From Prostheceraeus crozeri (taxonomy: Eukaryota; Platyhelminthes; Polycladida; Euryleptidae), in assembly GCA_907163375.1 (NCBI GenBank), contig CAJQUW010004481.1, forward strand, positions 62,001-126,000: a stretch of DNA of 64,000 nucleotides, given 5' to 3'. This document shows, piece by piece, positions 20,447 through 29,483 of this stretch. The notes below the pieces were generated by a model that worked only from the letters and a program-made list of their open reading frames with translations, made no database searches and was not told where the DNA came from. Numbering within the stretch: position 1 is the first letter of the stretch; each line of letters begins with the position of its first letter. The translations under genes and the position numbers were made by a program.

Positions 20447-20603
20447 CACAACTATCCTTAGGTACAGGTCTACTTGGTATAATATGGCTCACATTATGAT
20501 GGGCACAACAATTCATGGTGAATTGGACATGAGTTTCTCCATCCTCATCTGGCATCGCCGTTGTACAGGAGGTGCACAAACGTTGAAAGAGTTGAGCTGT
20601 CAT
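20447..20603 (-). CDS. Possible small Cys/His-rich ORF upstream of the integrase
   Basis: An ATG at 20603 opens a frame with CTSC near residue 10 and CCAHH near residue 31, which could bind zinc. The frame continues into the integrase coding region in a different phase and loses protein-like character there, so its true end is unknown; I mark only the part before the integrase. It fills an otherwise empty 270-bp gap between the integrase and ATPase genes. It could equally be leader sequence. Confidence 0.25.
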
Positions 20604-20720
20604 CTTTAGCACACGTTTCCATCCATAGTCTACGTATAATGATCATACATCGCTTGTAGGGGGGAGCGTCTACGTGAAGAGTGCCCCGTCACATCTTTAA
20701 CAACCCCACGCCTAGGGCGC

Positions 20721-21809
20721 CTAGGGTGTCGCACCACGACCAACCCCAGAGGTTGCAGGAGGGGGTGTAGCAGGAGGGGGTATGGTTGTTGGAGTGACAT
20801 GCTCATCACTGTTTTTGCGGTCGGATTTAATCCCCTCTATATGTGGTCGAGGGAAGGGGGTTAAGGCCGTATTCATACCAAATAGTTTATTACGCAATTG
20901 CTGGAAGTGGATTAGTTTGGCGTGCCATGCACGGATCGTTTCCATGCTGGGTTTTGAGCGAATAATGTCCCGCGCCACTTCTCTTGCATACTGAGGGTAG
21001 GGGTGAACCATATCATCTATTTTCTCATTTTCCAACGTATGTTGAAGTAACGCTGTTTGAGGATTGGGGGTAACCCCTCCCATTTGTCCCCCTGCCTGTT
21101 TCTCTTCACATGCTCTGTACATGGCAGGGGTCACAACCATCATTTTACTGAAATCCATCTTGTTTCGGTGGGGGTGTTTCGTTAACTTAAATACAATCAT
21201 GGGGGGTTCAAATAATTTTGTACGTAAACGGTATTCCATCGGTGTGGTGGTCGTAAAGTCAACAAACAAGTAGGCGTAGCTACCATACTCTCGCATCAAA
21301 GTGGCGAGAATATCATGGATAACATGGGTATTTCCTGCTGGGAGCATGCGGGATAGGAATTGACTCGTCTGCTGCTGGTTGCGTGGATTGGGGAAAAGGA
21401 CCATATAGTGGACATTATTATTACGCATCCGCTGCTCCTTATCTCCATACAGATATTGGGTAATTTGAATGGCAAAGAAGCCTTTATGATGAGAACCACG
21501 TAGAAAAAGGGTGGTGATTCCTTCATGTTTCGCACTCTCCTTTTGCAGATCATCCAAAATCACAATATCATTCTGTCCCAATTGATCTAAATCATCGTGC
21601 GTAGGGACCCCCAATTTCATCTGAATGTCCAATTCCTTTAATTTATCATGAAAAGGACTCTCTATCCCATAAAACCACCATATTTTACGGATGGGGTGTT
21701 TAAATAACCCATCTTTATGTTTCAGTAAATTTAAGACAAAGGTGGATTTCCCTGATTTACTCGGTCCACACACAATCATAGAAGAGTCATTTTCCAGACG
21801 AAAGTCCAT
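20721..21809 (-). CDS. Genome-packaging ATPase (FtsK/HerA-like)
   Basis: 362 aa. The Walker A motif is GPSKSGKS at residues 15-22 and Walker B is DIVILDDL at 81-88, followed by an ITQYLYG sensor-like segment. This is the arrangement of Polinton and other PRD1-lineage packaging ATPases. The C-terminal ~60 residues are Pro/Thr-rich and probably disordered. It would drive DNA into the capsid made by the structural genes downstream. The ATG at 21809 is the first Met, and a TTTACGTAA word lies about 40 bp upstream. Confidence 0.92.
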   Translation of the reverse strand: MDFRLENDSSMIVCGPSKSGKSTFVLNLLKHKDGLFKHPIRKIWWFYGIESPFHDKLKELDIQMKLGVPTHDDLDQLGQNDIVILDDLQKESAKHEGITTLFLRGSHHKGFFAIQITQYLYGDKEQRMRNNNVHYMVLFPNPRNQQQTSQFLSRMLPAGNTHVIHDILATLMREYGSYAYLFVDFTTTTPMEYRLRTKLFEPPMIVFKLTKHPHRNKMDFSKMMVVTPAMYRACEEKQAGGQMGGVTPNPQTALLQHTLENEKIDDMVHPYPQYAREVARDIIRSKPSMETIRAWHAKLIHFQQLRNKLFGMNTALTPFPRPHIEGIKSDRKNSDEHVTPTTIPPPATPPPATSGVGRGATP

Positions 21810-21863
21810 GTTTTAAAACAATAAGTCCATGAATCATACTTTATTACGTAAACACAAAAACAA

Positions 21864-24002
21864 TTACATTTCACTATATTCAGGAATCAGTGTAATGTCA
21901 ATGTCAAAGGCAAGCCAGTCAATCACACCATTCTTTATATAGATGGGATACTCATCTGTGGTCACGCGTTCTCGGAGTTCTGTATATTGATTTGGACAAA
22001 TATCTGCAATAGGATGGATATTGAAGCGGTGGATTTGTTGATGCCAATCCACTCCTTTCAATGATGCGAGACGTTTCATGGCACTAAGAACAAAAGCGCG
22101 GTACAAAGGTTTGAAACGTATATCATAACTACCCACTCCTTTGTCACCATCCACTTCTATTCCATGTAATCCTTTTAGACCATGGCGTAAGATTTCCATT
22201 ACATCTTGAATCCGCTTCTTCATATGACATACGGCATGTGCAGCGTAAATTGTAGGGGTTAATGTTTTGAGTGCATCACTGAAATGTTCATTACGGAAGC
22301 AATCACTTTCCAAACGTTGAAGTAAAGGAAGAAGTTTCACTTGTACATGAGATGAGGCAAGGTATGTATTCACATCGTCATACAACTGTTTATCCGTATA
22401 ATTAGGGGGGTGAGGTATATCTGTATCCGTATATAAATAAGCACAAACATTGTACACCTTTTGGTACACTTTATGGTTTGATTCCAAACGTCGCAAGACT
22501 TGTTGCATTCCACGTACTATAAAATACTCTTCAATCATATCACAATGTCGTCCTTCTTTCTTACCATTTTGTATCCAATCCCCTGAACTCGCCTTCAACA
22601 TCTCATAAAATCGTTTGAGATACATGTCCCGTACCGTCACATTTTCTACCACACGTCCTTGATATTGACGTAGCATATAAAGTTCCTCCACGATTTGTTT
22701 GAGGATTTGAATATAGACGAGACGGTTCATTTCACAACGCTCCTCTTCCATTTCATCTTCATTGGTGGGTTGAGCTCTTGCAAAATTACTGTATTTTTTC
22801 AATAATTCCATTAATTGGTTTAGTATATGTTTCAAGCTGTGGATAGGAGATTTCTCATAAATGGGTCGCACATCTTTATCAATAAATGAATGGTCCATGT
22901 CAATGTCTTTTGCAGGGGCTATAAATGTGTATAGACACAGTAATTGCTTATCCACATCAGCTATTACATTTTCCATATGCTCCTTTTTCCAATCTTGTGC
23001 TTGTTTAATATCCACCTTTAAGCGTTTCTTCCGTTTTATGGGTTTTACAGTGAGGGCTGGTGGGGGTGATGTTGGAGGTGTTGGAGGTGTTTGTGGTAAA
23101 GTATTCTCCACCTTATCCACTAAAGCACACATTTCCTCTTCTTCCACTTCTGTCATCTGTTCCATGGCTTCAATATGATGGTGATACAGTACTTGTTTCA
23201 CACTGCAACAAAGTCGGAACCGTTGTTTCTCATCATCACGATAAACACCTGTGATTTGGAATGTACAGCTGAGACGAATTACACTCCCCTTCTCCTTGTA
23301 TGTTCCATCCATATGCGTCAACGTTTCCCAAATCTTATTTAAGGCATACAAAGACTTCAATTCAAACTGTCGTTCCCCCATGGTGAAGATGGGTGTTGGT
23401 GATGAATGGGGTGGACGACATAATTTGACATAGATCCCCTTATTCGCTTCCGCTGTCGCACCATCACGCACAATGGTATCCATATGATAATGTGGCCAGG
23501 AACTTTGTCCAATCAATTGACCCATTAATTGTTCCAATAACACCAAGTCTTCTGCCACTTGATTGGAAAGACGGATACGTGTATTGAACACACCTTCTGC
23601 ATACTCATTCTGCTTCGTCAATCCATACCACATAGAACTCCCACTGTTGAAAAGTAATCGCGCTTCGAGTGCTTTATCCTCCCAGTGGGTAAATTCACGC
23701 GGCCAACAATCATAATTCTCCACTCGAATTGCATGAAAATTAGGAATATCAGCGCTGGGATTTGCTAATTTCACCATGGCAATAGGAAGATGTCGTAGAT
23801 TGGTATATGGTCGCTTTGACCACTCTACTCTCCGTGTTGCATGGAGGGTGCTGTTGAAGAACCCCTTTACAGTGTCATTGACCACAGTGGGTAAGCGTCG
23901 TCGTTGCGGCTTTGTTTTCTTTACATCTCCAGCCTGAATTTTGGCTGGAGGTGCTACTTCATCGTCCAAGATGATAACACGTTTACGTCCTTCCGAACTC
24001 AT
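21864..24002 (-). CDS. Large protein of unknown function, possible ssDNA-binding N-domain
   Basis: 712 aa, not recognised with certainty. The N-terminus carries a basic nuclear-localisation-like stretch (KKTKPQRRR, 28-36). Residues ~60-280 are beta-rich and include a G-x-Y-x-x-x-G-S-V-I-R-L-S-C-x-F-x-I-x-G-V-Y segment that could be an OB-like fold. A Pro/Thr linker follows around 305-330, then a long helical C-terminal half with a KRKKRLK patch. A replication role such as ssDNA binding fits its TATA-class promoter, but this is inference. It is a good candidate for one of the conserved Polinton genes of unknown function. Confidence 0.65.
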   Translation of the reverse strand: MSSEGRKRVIILDDEVAPPAKIQAGDVKKTKPQRRRLPTVVNDTVKGFFNSTLHATRRVEWSKRPYTNLRHLPIAMVKLANPSADIPNFHAIRVENYDCWPREFTHWEDKALEARLLFNSGSSMWYGLTKQNEYAEGVFNTRIRLSNQVAEDLVLLEQLMGQLIGQSSWPHYHMDTIVRDGATAEANKGIYVKLCRPPHSSPTPIFTMGERQFELKSLYALNKIWETLTHMDGTYKEKGSVIRLSCTFQITGVYRDDEKQRFRLCCSVKQVLYHHHIEAMEQMTEVEEEEMCALVDKVENTLPQTPPTPPTSPPPALTVKPIKRKKRLKVDIKQAQDWKKEHMENVIADVDKQLLCLYTFIAPAKDIDMDHSFIDKDVRPIYEKSPIHSLKHILNQLMELLKKYSNFARAQPTNEDEMEEERCEMNRLVYIQILKQIVEELYMLRQYQGRVVENVTVRDMYLKRFYEMLKASSGDWIQNGKKEGRHCDMIEEYFIVRGMQQVLRRLESNHKVYQKVYNVCAYLYTDTDIPHPPNYTDKQLYDDVNTYLASSHVQVKLLPLLQRLESDCFRNEHFSDALKTLTPTIYAAHAVCHMKKRIQDVMEILRHGLKGLHGIEVDGDKGVGSYDIRFKPLYRAFVLSAMKRLASLKGVDWHQQIHRFNIHPIADICPNQYTELRERVTTDEYPIYIKNGVIDWLAFDIDITLIPEYSEM

Positions 24003-24029
24003 GTTTGTCTCTACACTGATTCCACATCC

Positions 24030-24038
24030 TTTATATAA
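24030..24038 (-). promoter_or_regulatory. TATA box of the 712-aa gene
   Basis: TTATATAAAG on the - strand, about 28 bp before the ATG at 24002. Confidence 0.6.
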
Positions 24039-24041
24039 TGT

Positions 24042-24299
24042 TTAAACAGGTGACTGTTGTGCATTCAGTCCTATACCATGCACCGTTCCCACAAGTCGTC
24101 TACGGTGCTTGACTATTTTTCTACCACATAGTCCCATATTCATTACAAAGATGATGATGATGATAATTTGCACAATAGCGGTAATCCACGTGTCTGGAGC
24201 GTCAATAGTAGGTAGTTTGCAGCTACAGGGAGAACATGGCATACAATCTGTTGTATTCCATGTACGATGATGATAGAGATGTTGAATTGTGGGCGACAT
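24042..24299 (-). CDS. Small single-pass membrane protein with Cys-rich ectodomain
   Basis: 85 aa. Residues 1-37 hold a cysteine cluster (C19, C22, C25, C27), then a hydrophobic segment at about 38-56 (TAIVQIIIIIIFVMNMGL), then a basic tail (KHRRRL). There is no cleavable signal peptide, so topology by the positive-inside rule would put the Cys-rich part outside. A role in the virion envelope or in host membranes is possible. It has its own TATATAAGG box 35 bp upstream. Confidence 0.6.
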   Translation of the reverse strand: MSPTIQHLYHHRTWNTTDCMPCSPCSCKLPTIDAPDTWITAIVQIIIIIIFVMNMGLCGRKIVKHRRRLVGTVHGIGLNAQQSPV

Positions 24300-24333
24300 G
24301 TCACAACACTGATAGTGAAGTAAATATTCTTCT

Positions 24334-24343
24334 CCTTATATAG
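24334..24343 (-). promoter_or_regulatory. TATA box of the small membrane protein gene
   Basis: CTATATAAGG on the - strand, 35 bp before the ATG at 24299; it just overlaps the 3' end of the neighbouring gene. Confidence 0.6.
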
Positions 24344-24764
24344 TCGTCTCATCATGATTTACTTGAATATCTGTCAAATCAAAATTGGTTGGATCATCAT
24401 GAAACGCTATGCCATAGGCTTGTGCAAATGGCATTTGTTTTTGTTGAAATCGACGTTTCTTTTTCAGAAAACTGTAATAATCAATAGGGGGTCGTACAAA
24501 TTTGCGTAGAATTGGACCATACACTTTAAAGAATTCCTGCTGCACAGGTGTGAGTTTTTTATTTCCACCACCTTTTTGCATCTTCTCCATCAGTTTTCGT
24601 AAATCTTCCACATATGCTTTGGGTAATTGGTTGATTCGATGATTAATTGTACGTTTGAAACAGCCTACCCCCTTCTTCAAATGACCCAATGTATCTTTAA
24701 ACACTGTTTGTCGTTCTATACACCGTTGACACATGTTTGCTACATTGTGAAAAAATCCCCACAT
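24336..24764 (-). CDS. Unknown basic protein, 142 aa
   Basis: Not recognised. It starts with an aromatic/Cys-containing helix (MWGFFHNVANMCQRC) and is Lys/Arg-rich through the middle with a KGGG stretch near residue 65. A VRPPIDYYSFLKKKRRF segment follows, and the tail is acidic. The ATG at 24764 lies only 5 bp after the stop of the 492-aa gene, with AACTAAGTAA across the junction. A virion-internal or DNA-bound role would suit the charge. Confidence 0.6.
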   Translation of the reverse strand: MWGFFHNVANMCQRCIERQTVFKDTLGHLKKGVGCFKRTINHRINQLPKAYVEDLRKLMEKMQKGGGNKKLTPVQQEFFKVYGPILRKFVRPPIDYYSFLKKKRRFQQKQMPFAQAYGIAFHDDPTNFDLTDIQVNHDETTI

Positions 24765-24768
24765 TTAC

Positions 24769-26247
24769 TTAGTTGAATTCACGAATAAAGCGTAGCATAT
24801 TTTCACGTTGAGCTACTTGATTAGCATTTTCATGAACCATGTGTGCAATAAAGCGCTCTTTTGTATCCAACATCTGTAACAGACGCTCCATTGTTGTATC
24901 GGTGTATACACCATTCCCATCCCCTCGATCAGGGTGTTGTACTACCGTTTGAAATCGCTGTTCTAGTTGGTGGAGTACACGTCGTCGGTTTTCTAAACGC
25001 TGCTCTTGTAATGTAATAGAATCATGAAGTAAATTCACAATAACTGAATTTTTAAGTGCATTTAACTCGGTGATGTATTGTTGCCCATTCTCAAGTATCG
25101 GTGGATGTACTTCATACTGATGAGGATCTGCTAGAGGGCTTGTCCCTTGATTTTGTCTCGGAATAGGTAGAGGGCTTGTCCCTTGATCATGTCTCGGAAT
25201 AGGTAGAGGGTTTGTCCCTTGATCATGTCTCGGAATAGGTAGAGGATTTGTCCCTTGATCTCGTCTTGGAATGGGTAGAGGGTTTGTCTCTTGATCATGT
25301 CTGAAAATCATAGGGGGAGGAGGTGATGTACCAATATGTCGATTATTTGCCACTTGATTATAACTATCGATATAGGCATTCTCAATCTCTGTTCTCATTG
25401 GATTCGGTAGAGCACTATGAAGTAATGTGGGTTGTATAAGAGGTTCTGGAATATCCCCTACCTGTAACGGTGCTAAATCTTCCCCCTGTAATTCTCGCAA
25501 TTCATCAATCCATGGTCTCTCATCCACTACTTGTGGTATTTCATCTTCAAAATGATCTGGTAAATTCGGTTGTGGTGAATATGGGGACAGTAAATCCGAA
25601 TAGGCTACATCCCCCTCCTCTGCCATCGCTCTTTCCATCACATCCATAGGAAGCTGTTGTTGAATCATTGTATAACGGTCCACTCCATCATCTGGCATAC
25701 CTTCCACCAATGCACGTAAGGCTTCATCTGCATCAACTTCTGGTACTGGGGCTGGTGTTGGTACTGGGGCTGGGGCTGGTGCTGGTGTTGGTGCTGGTGT
25801 TGGTACTGGGGCTGGGGCTGGTACTGGGGCTGGTGTTGGTACTGGTGCTGGGTTGTCATGGTCACTTGCATCCAAATCTACATTATGATTGGTTGTATTA
25901 AGTGTCTTAAATATTCGTTTGATTTGCATACGTTGTTCTGTATTTAATCGCTCCCCTTGACATACATGATTGAGATGTTGTCTCACAAATCTATCTAATC
26001 GTGCTTTACCAGCATCTTGTGGTAGAACTTTCATACACTTGTAACATACATATTTAAAGCGATCCGTCACATTGCGTGCATGGGATATTGCAATTGCATT
26101 GGGTTTATTCTTATGTCTGCGACGTAAATGTTCATTCATGCGGTGTGTACGAAATGGAAGTCTACAGAATGTACATAATGACATTTTCATACATCGTCTC
26201 GCCCGCCTCTCCGGACTTTCCACTTCACCACCTTCCATCTCAATCAT
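24769..26247 (-). CDS. Zinc-finger protein with low-complexity repeats and coiled-coil tail
   Basis: 492 aa. Two C2H2-type fingers sit at the N-terminus: C25/C28/H40/H45, and C68/C71/H91/H94. A Pro-Ala-Pro-Val-Thr repeat follows (~132-168), then an acidic middle, then about five copies of a DQGTNPLPIPR unit (~328-385), and a C-terminal helical coiled-coil region (~400-490). The modular layout suggests a nucleic-acid-binding regulatory or scaffold protein; I do not recognise a family. TTTACGTAAAATGATGACG-like words precede the ATG. Confidence 0.68.
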   Translation of the reverse strand: MIEMEGGEVESPERRARRCMKMSLCTFCRLPFRTHRMNEHLRRRHKNKPNAIAISHARNVTDRFKYVCYKCMKVLPQDAGKARLDRFVRQHLNHVCQGERLNTEQRMQIKRIFKTLNTTNHNVDLDASDHDNPAPVPTPAPVPAPAPVPTPAPTPAPAPAPVPTPAPVPEVDADEALRALVEGMPDDGVDRYTMIQQQLPMDVMERAMAEEGDVAYSDLLSPYSPQPNLPDHFEDEIPQVVDERPWIDELRELQGEDLAPLQVGDIPEPLIQPTLLHSALPNPMRTEIENAYIDSYNQVANNRHIGTSPPPPMIFRHDQETNPLPIPRRDQGTNPLPIPRHDQGTNPLPIPRHDQGTSPLPIPRQNQGTSPLADPHQYEVHPPILENGQQYITELNALKNSVIVNLLHDSITLQEQRLENRRRVLHQLEQRFQTVVQHPDRGDGNGVYTDTTMERLLQMLDTKERFIAHMVHENANQVAQRENMLRFIREFN

Positions 26248-26397
26248 ATTGACGTCATCATTCTAACGTCATCATTTTACGTAAAGTCATATCTTCGCCC
26301 CCATGACTGCACTCTTCTCATCCTCTTCTTATGTTGTTCATCATATCGCCCCCAATACCGTCTTCCACGACATACACTCTTTCGTTGACCTCGTTTG

Positions 26398-26592
26398 TTA
26401 CGTATCACGCTGGGTTTGGTTGTTACCATTACGATTTCTCACCTTTTCTTCATTCATGTTACTTAATGAAGTTGTTACTTCCTCTAACTCTTGGACAGCT
26501 GCTTGCCACCTCATACCATTATGTCTCCTTATAATTATCTCCCGTATTCTTTTCAAGACTTGTAAGATAATCGTAAGGACCACAAGGATCAT
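26398..26592 (-). CDS. Possible small membrane protein, 64 aa
   Basis: An ATG at 26592 opens a 64-codon frame: a hydrophobic N-terminal helix (MILVVLTIILQVL), a basic turn (RRHNG), then a charged helix. It runs with its neighbours and is the best candidate in an otherwise empty 459-bp gap (26248-26706). A + strand frame also crosses this gap but runs against all surrounding genes. Real coding status is uncertain. Confidence 0.4.
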   Translation of the reverse strand: MILVVLTIILQVLKRIREIIIRRHNGMRWQAAVQELEEVTTSLSNMNEEKVRNRNGNNQTQRDT

Positions 26593-26706
26593 GTTGAGTT
26601 AGACAGAGAATCAAAAAGGAACTAATCATAAGAAAAATCATTATCCCTCCATACACCATCCCCTCATCTACTTAAAACATCATTGTCATATAACATTCCA
26701 TATATT

Positions 26707-27498
26707 TTACACAGATTTTGATTTACATGTAGTGGTGTTAGACCAAGCCATATCATGGAGTTTATGCCATGGTTGGCGGTTTACAAATACTGTTTTTCCT
26801 GTAAAGGATTCACAATTGTCTTTTGAAATACCAAAGTAATATAACACAATTTCAACACAATCTGCTAAAGAGCAGTGATATCCATGTGCCCATCTATAAC
26901 GTTGACATTCTGTATTACTCGATTTCTTCGGTTTTTTATAAAGGTAATGGGTTTGTTTAGGACATACCATCTTTGAACATCCAATAGGTATTTCTTCATC
27001 CCGCACTTTTACCGCTGCTAAATGGCTTGGTTCCTTTACACGTTGATTCCATTGTTTCAAAATCACATCTATCACATGAAATCTGTTCAAGATCACAGGC
27101 TTTAAGAAATTGAACTCCGCTGTTGATGGACCAGCCATCAGAATATCATATACAGGTCCATGTCGTTGTTCATTAATATGTATGAATTTTTTTAATAATG
27201 CTTGTGCATCTTCATAGCATAATCCTTCATTCATTCGTATCTCTTTACCAATTCCATGAATATATGTCACATCAAATCGTTCATTGTAATAACACAATCC
27301 GGAGGATGTAATTGGTAATCCAGAAACCGTGTCCGTTACAGAGGGTTGAATCAATACATGAAACGTCTCCACAAATAATATACCCCATGCACGTTCTTGT
27401 ATCCATAAACACGTCACCTCTGCCAAATCCGTATCTCCTTCCGTATCCACCACCAGATAATTGAGGATCATATCACCTAATGGGTGCGTCATTGTCAT
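26707..27498 (-). CDS. DEDDh-like (RNase T/DnaQ fold) nuclease
   Basis: 263 aa. Motif I is VVDTEG with Asp18 and Glu20, an IHGI motif follows at 80-83, and motif III is HCSLAD, i.e. H208-x4-D213. The motif II aspartate is not obvious; a Glu lies there (STAEFNFL), so activity may be altered. A Cys/His patch (CSKMVCPKQTH) precedes motif III. The 54-kb cassette nuclease shares the IDxILxxWNxRV stretch and the GYHCSLxD motif, so both belong to one family. Possible roles are proofreading, end processing or RNA decay. TATA-class promoter. Confidence 0.72.
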   Translation of the reverse strand: MTMTHPLGDMILNYLVVDTEGDTDLAEVTCLWIQERAWGILFVETFHVLIQPSVTDTVSGLPITSSGLCYYNERFDVTYIHGIGKEIRMNEGLCYEDAQALLKKFIHINEQRHGPVYDILMAGPSTAEFNFLKPVILNRFHVIDVILKQWNQRVKEPSHLAAVKVRDEEIPIGCSKMVCPKQTHYLYKKPKKSSNTECQRYRWAHGYHCSLADCVEIVLYYFGISKDNCESFTGKTVFVNRQPWHKLHDMAWSNTTTCKSKSV

Positions 27499-27526
27499 AA
27501 ATTTACACTCTTGTCCACACCTTCAA

Positions 27527-27534
27527 CTTATATA
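27527..27534 (-). promoter_or_regulatory. TATA box of the DEDDh-like nuclease gene
   Basis: TATATAAG on the - strand, 28 bp before the ATG at 27498. Confidence 0.65.
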
Positions 27535-27560
27535 TCTTTGCTATTGTGCATTAACATAGT

Positions 27561-27995
27561 TTATGCACGGAAGACAACAACCGTTTGATGTATATCCATA
27601 GAACACCATGGGCATTGTAGCAACCAATTTGTTTCATAACATTCTTTACACACTATACAATGTCCACATGGAATAAATAATATTAACAACTCACTTATAC
27701 GACACATAATACATCGTATTTCTTGAAGTAATGTACGTGTCTCCTTTTCCAATCGTACTCTTTCCTCACGTGCCTCAATGGATGGGTACATGGTTACAGT
27801 CTCACCCATCTTACACGTAATAGATCCAAATGTTACCTTCTTCACTTTTTTAACTGGAATCCCTTCTTCATAATCCAATAAACGTTCTATTAATACACTT
27901 GCACTAATCTTCTCTTCACAATGTGTTACAATCTTAATCACTTCTTCTGAATACCCCAATTCTAATGCCACACACCACGCTGTTGGTAAAGACAT
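27561..27995 (-). CDS. IAP-like UBA-RING E3 ubiquitin ligase
   Basis: 144 aa from the ATG at 27995. The open frame extends 17 codons further but runs through the TATA box, so I chose the internal Met. Residues ~6-44 (ALELGYSEEVI...LIERLLDYEE) look like the UBA domain of inhibitor-of-apoptosis proteins. Residues 95-131 form a C3HC4 RING: C95, C98, C110, H112, C116, C119, C128, C131, with the FIPCGHCIVC core typical of IAP RINGs. No BIR domain is present. It probably modifies host ubiquitin signalling, perhaps cell death, and may have been captured from a host IAP gene. Confidence 0.8.
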   Translation of the reverse strand: MSLPTAWCVALELGYSEEVIKIVTHCEEKISASVLIERLLDYEEGIPVKKVKKVTFGSITCKMGETVTMYPSIEAREERVRLEKETRTLLQEIRCIMCRISELLILFIPCGHCIVCKECYETNWLLQCPWCSMDIHQTVVVFRA

Positions 27996-28023
27996 CCTTC
28001 TGATAAATCTTTGAAACCCTCCC

Positions 28024-28031
28024 CTTATATA
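28024..28031 (-). promoter_or_regulatory. TATA box of the UBA-RING gene
   Basis: TATATAAG on the - strand, 28 bp before the ATG at 27995; it decides the start choice for that gene. Confidence 0.65.
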
Positions 28032-28069
28032 GAGAAAGAAAAACACATGCTTTGTTCTGTATGTTTATT

Positions 28070-28663
28070 TTACACAACAACAAGTACTTTTTCATCATCA
28101 TCGTCATTATCATCACAGTCATTATCATCACAGTCATTATCATCACCATCATCTTCATCATCTGAGTCATATTCTGTATCATTGTTTACAGTATGTCTAC
28201 TTTGCATAATGTACTGTATTTCCAATTCCATTTTACGCTTTTCCATATAGCGCATGTAGTTAGCACGTACACGATACATAGTCCGAAAGTAGAAAGCATA
28301 ACCATCATCATATATTTTCAACCGTTGTGTTGGTGTACACGCATTTTGATACAAATGAATTGTTATATACGTTTGAATACGTATAGGAATAGGGGTGTTT
28401 GGATGGGATTCACTGATTCGATGTCTTTGTACATTAACACGTACTCGATGAGGAAAATAGAAACTTTGAATCATGTCTCTAAACGCATCAGATTGTACTA
28501 TCTCCAATTCTTTGTTCCATATTTTCCATTTCTGATCGGGAGTTCCAAATGGTAAATCCAAAAGTTCAAAATCATCATGCTTCGTCTGTTCCTTCATCCG
28601 TTTGGCCCGCTTCTTGAGTCGATGGAAAGGGAGAGGGTTATTTACACTCATTTCTCCAGCCAT
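28070..28663 (-). CDS. Unknown protein with acidic Asp-rich tail, 197 aa
   Basis: Not recognised. The N-terminus has a basic patch (LKKRAKRMKEQ), and the middle is a mixed alpha/beta region with many Arg and Tyr. Residues ~163-191 are a nearly pure acidic tail with tandem DNDCDD units coded by repeated ATCATCACAGTC-type triplets. Acidic tails of this sort occur in histone- or basic-protein-binding factors; that is only a suggestion. The ATG directly follows the stop of the upstream gene, so the two are probably co-expressed. Confidence 0.6.
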   Translation of the reverse strand: MAGEMSVNNPLPFHRLKKRAKRMKEQTKHDDFELLDLPFGTPDQKWKIWNKELEIVQSDAFRDMIQSFYFPHRVRVNVQRHRISESHPNTPIPIRIQTYITIHLYQNACTPTQRLKIYDDGYAFYFRTMYRVRANYMRYMEKRKMELEIQYIMQSRHTVNNDTEYDSDDEDDGDDNDCDDNDCDDNDDDDEKVLVVV

Positions 28664-29170
28664 CTAATCCTCATCCATTCTCTCTCTACCTTCATCCTCG
28701 CTAAGGTGGTGTACAATCTCCTCTCCTCGTCGTTTCAAACCTCGTCGTTTGTTCACTTGATTGGCACACACAATCGCGTCAGATAATCGAATCACATCCA
28801 TCGGTGTATATGGGCGTAATGAGGTACTATGAATAATCAAACTTGGATACTTCATTCCAAACACAGTCTTTACACTCTTGTCCTTGAAGTAGGATAGATT
28901 TGGACCTCTGTATGGATTCAATGGATCCGGTACCAAATACGCCCCCATATCTGACGTATGCATTCGTACTGCCCCTTTAAAGGAAGATAGATAACGAGTT
29001 GCCATTTCTTGTTCATTCAAGATACATTCACCACTCTGTCTATCCTTCATAATAATCGCGTCACTGTCCATTGTCATTGTATAACTACATGTTGGAGGAG
29101 ATTTCCAGCACCGTTGCACTCCTTCTCTAATACTCTGCTTCTCAACCATCTCTCGCAGCGTCTGTTCCAT
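28664..29170 (-). CDS. Unknown protein, 168 aa
   Basis: Not recognised. The ATG at 29170 is chosen over an upstream non-ATG extension, because a TATATAAG box lies 28 bp upstream of it. The sequence is mixed alpha/beta, with a VRMHTSDMGAYLVPDP segment and a C-terminal basic stretch (NKRRGLKRRGEE) before an acidic end. It abuts the next gene with no gap. Confidence 0.6.
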   Translation of the reverse strand: MEQTLREMVEKQSIREGVQRCWKSPPTCSYTMTMDSDAIIMKDRQSGECILNEQEMATRYLSSFKGAVRMHTSDMGAYLVPDPLNPYRGPNLSYFKDKSVKTVFGMKYPSLIIHSTSLRPYTPMDVIRLSDAIVCANQVNKRRGLKRRGEEIVHHLSEDEGRERMDED

Positions 29171-29178
29171 AACTACAA

Positions 29179-29448
29179 TCAATCATGATCTGTACGACTT
29201 ATATAGGGTTTTGGTTGATTCATCTCATACACTGTATATTGTAAATGGCCTTTTACATCGCCCACGTGTCTAGGTTGTAATTCTCGTTGTGCTTGACGGT
29301 AAACACTCTCCGACACAGTCATTGTACATCGTGTCTCTCCTTCTAATGCATTATCCAACACCTGATAGACTTCCTCCATAGTAGTTTTTACACCTCCCAC
29401 GGGGAAAAGGGATTGAAAATAATCCTCAGACATATCACTCCACTCCAT
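29179..29448 (-). CDS. Unknown small protein, 89 aa
   Basis: Not recognised. It is mostly helical and acidic in its first half, with a SLFPVGGVKTTMEEV segment. The ATG at 29448 is confirmed, and an ATTTAAGTAA motif lies 26 bp upstream, placing it with the late-type genes next to the minicore cluster. Its stop lies 8 bp before the following gene. Confidence 0.55.
   Translation of the reverse strand: MEWSDMSEDYFQSLFPVGGVKTTMEEVYQVLDNALEGETRCTMTVSESVYRQAQRELQPRHVGDVKGHLQYTVYEMNQPKPYISRTDHD
29198..29205 (-). promoter_or_regulatory. TATA box of the 168-aa gene
   Basis: TATATAAG on the - strand, inside the 3' end of the 89-aa gene, 28 bp before the ATG at 29170. Confidence 0.6.
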
Positions 29449-29473
29449 TATAGCAGTCCTTTATCATTCTTCA

Positions 29474-29483
29474 TTACTTAAAT
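29474..29483 (-). promoter_or_regulatory. Late-type motif ATTTAAGTAA before the 89-aa gene
   Basis: Same word and spacing (about 26 bp) as before the capsid genes; it also borders the stop of the 52-aa minicore gene. Confidence 0.45.

Noticed and set aside
25665..25901. ORFs in other frames of the Pro-Ala repeat
   Set aside because: Low-complexity shadows of the 492-aa gene.
26303..26602. 99-aa + strand ORF in the Polinton
   Set aside because: Opposes every neighbouring gene; the - strand 64-aa frame is a better, though weak, candidate.
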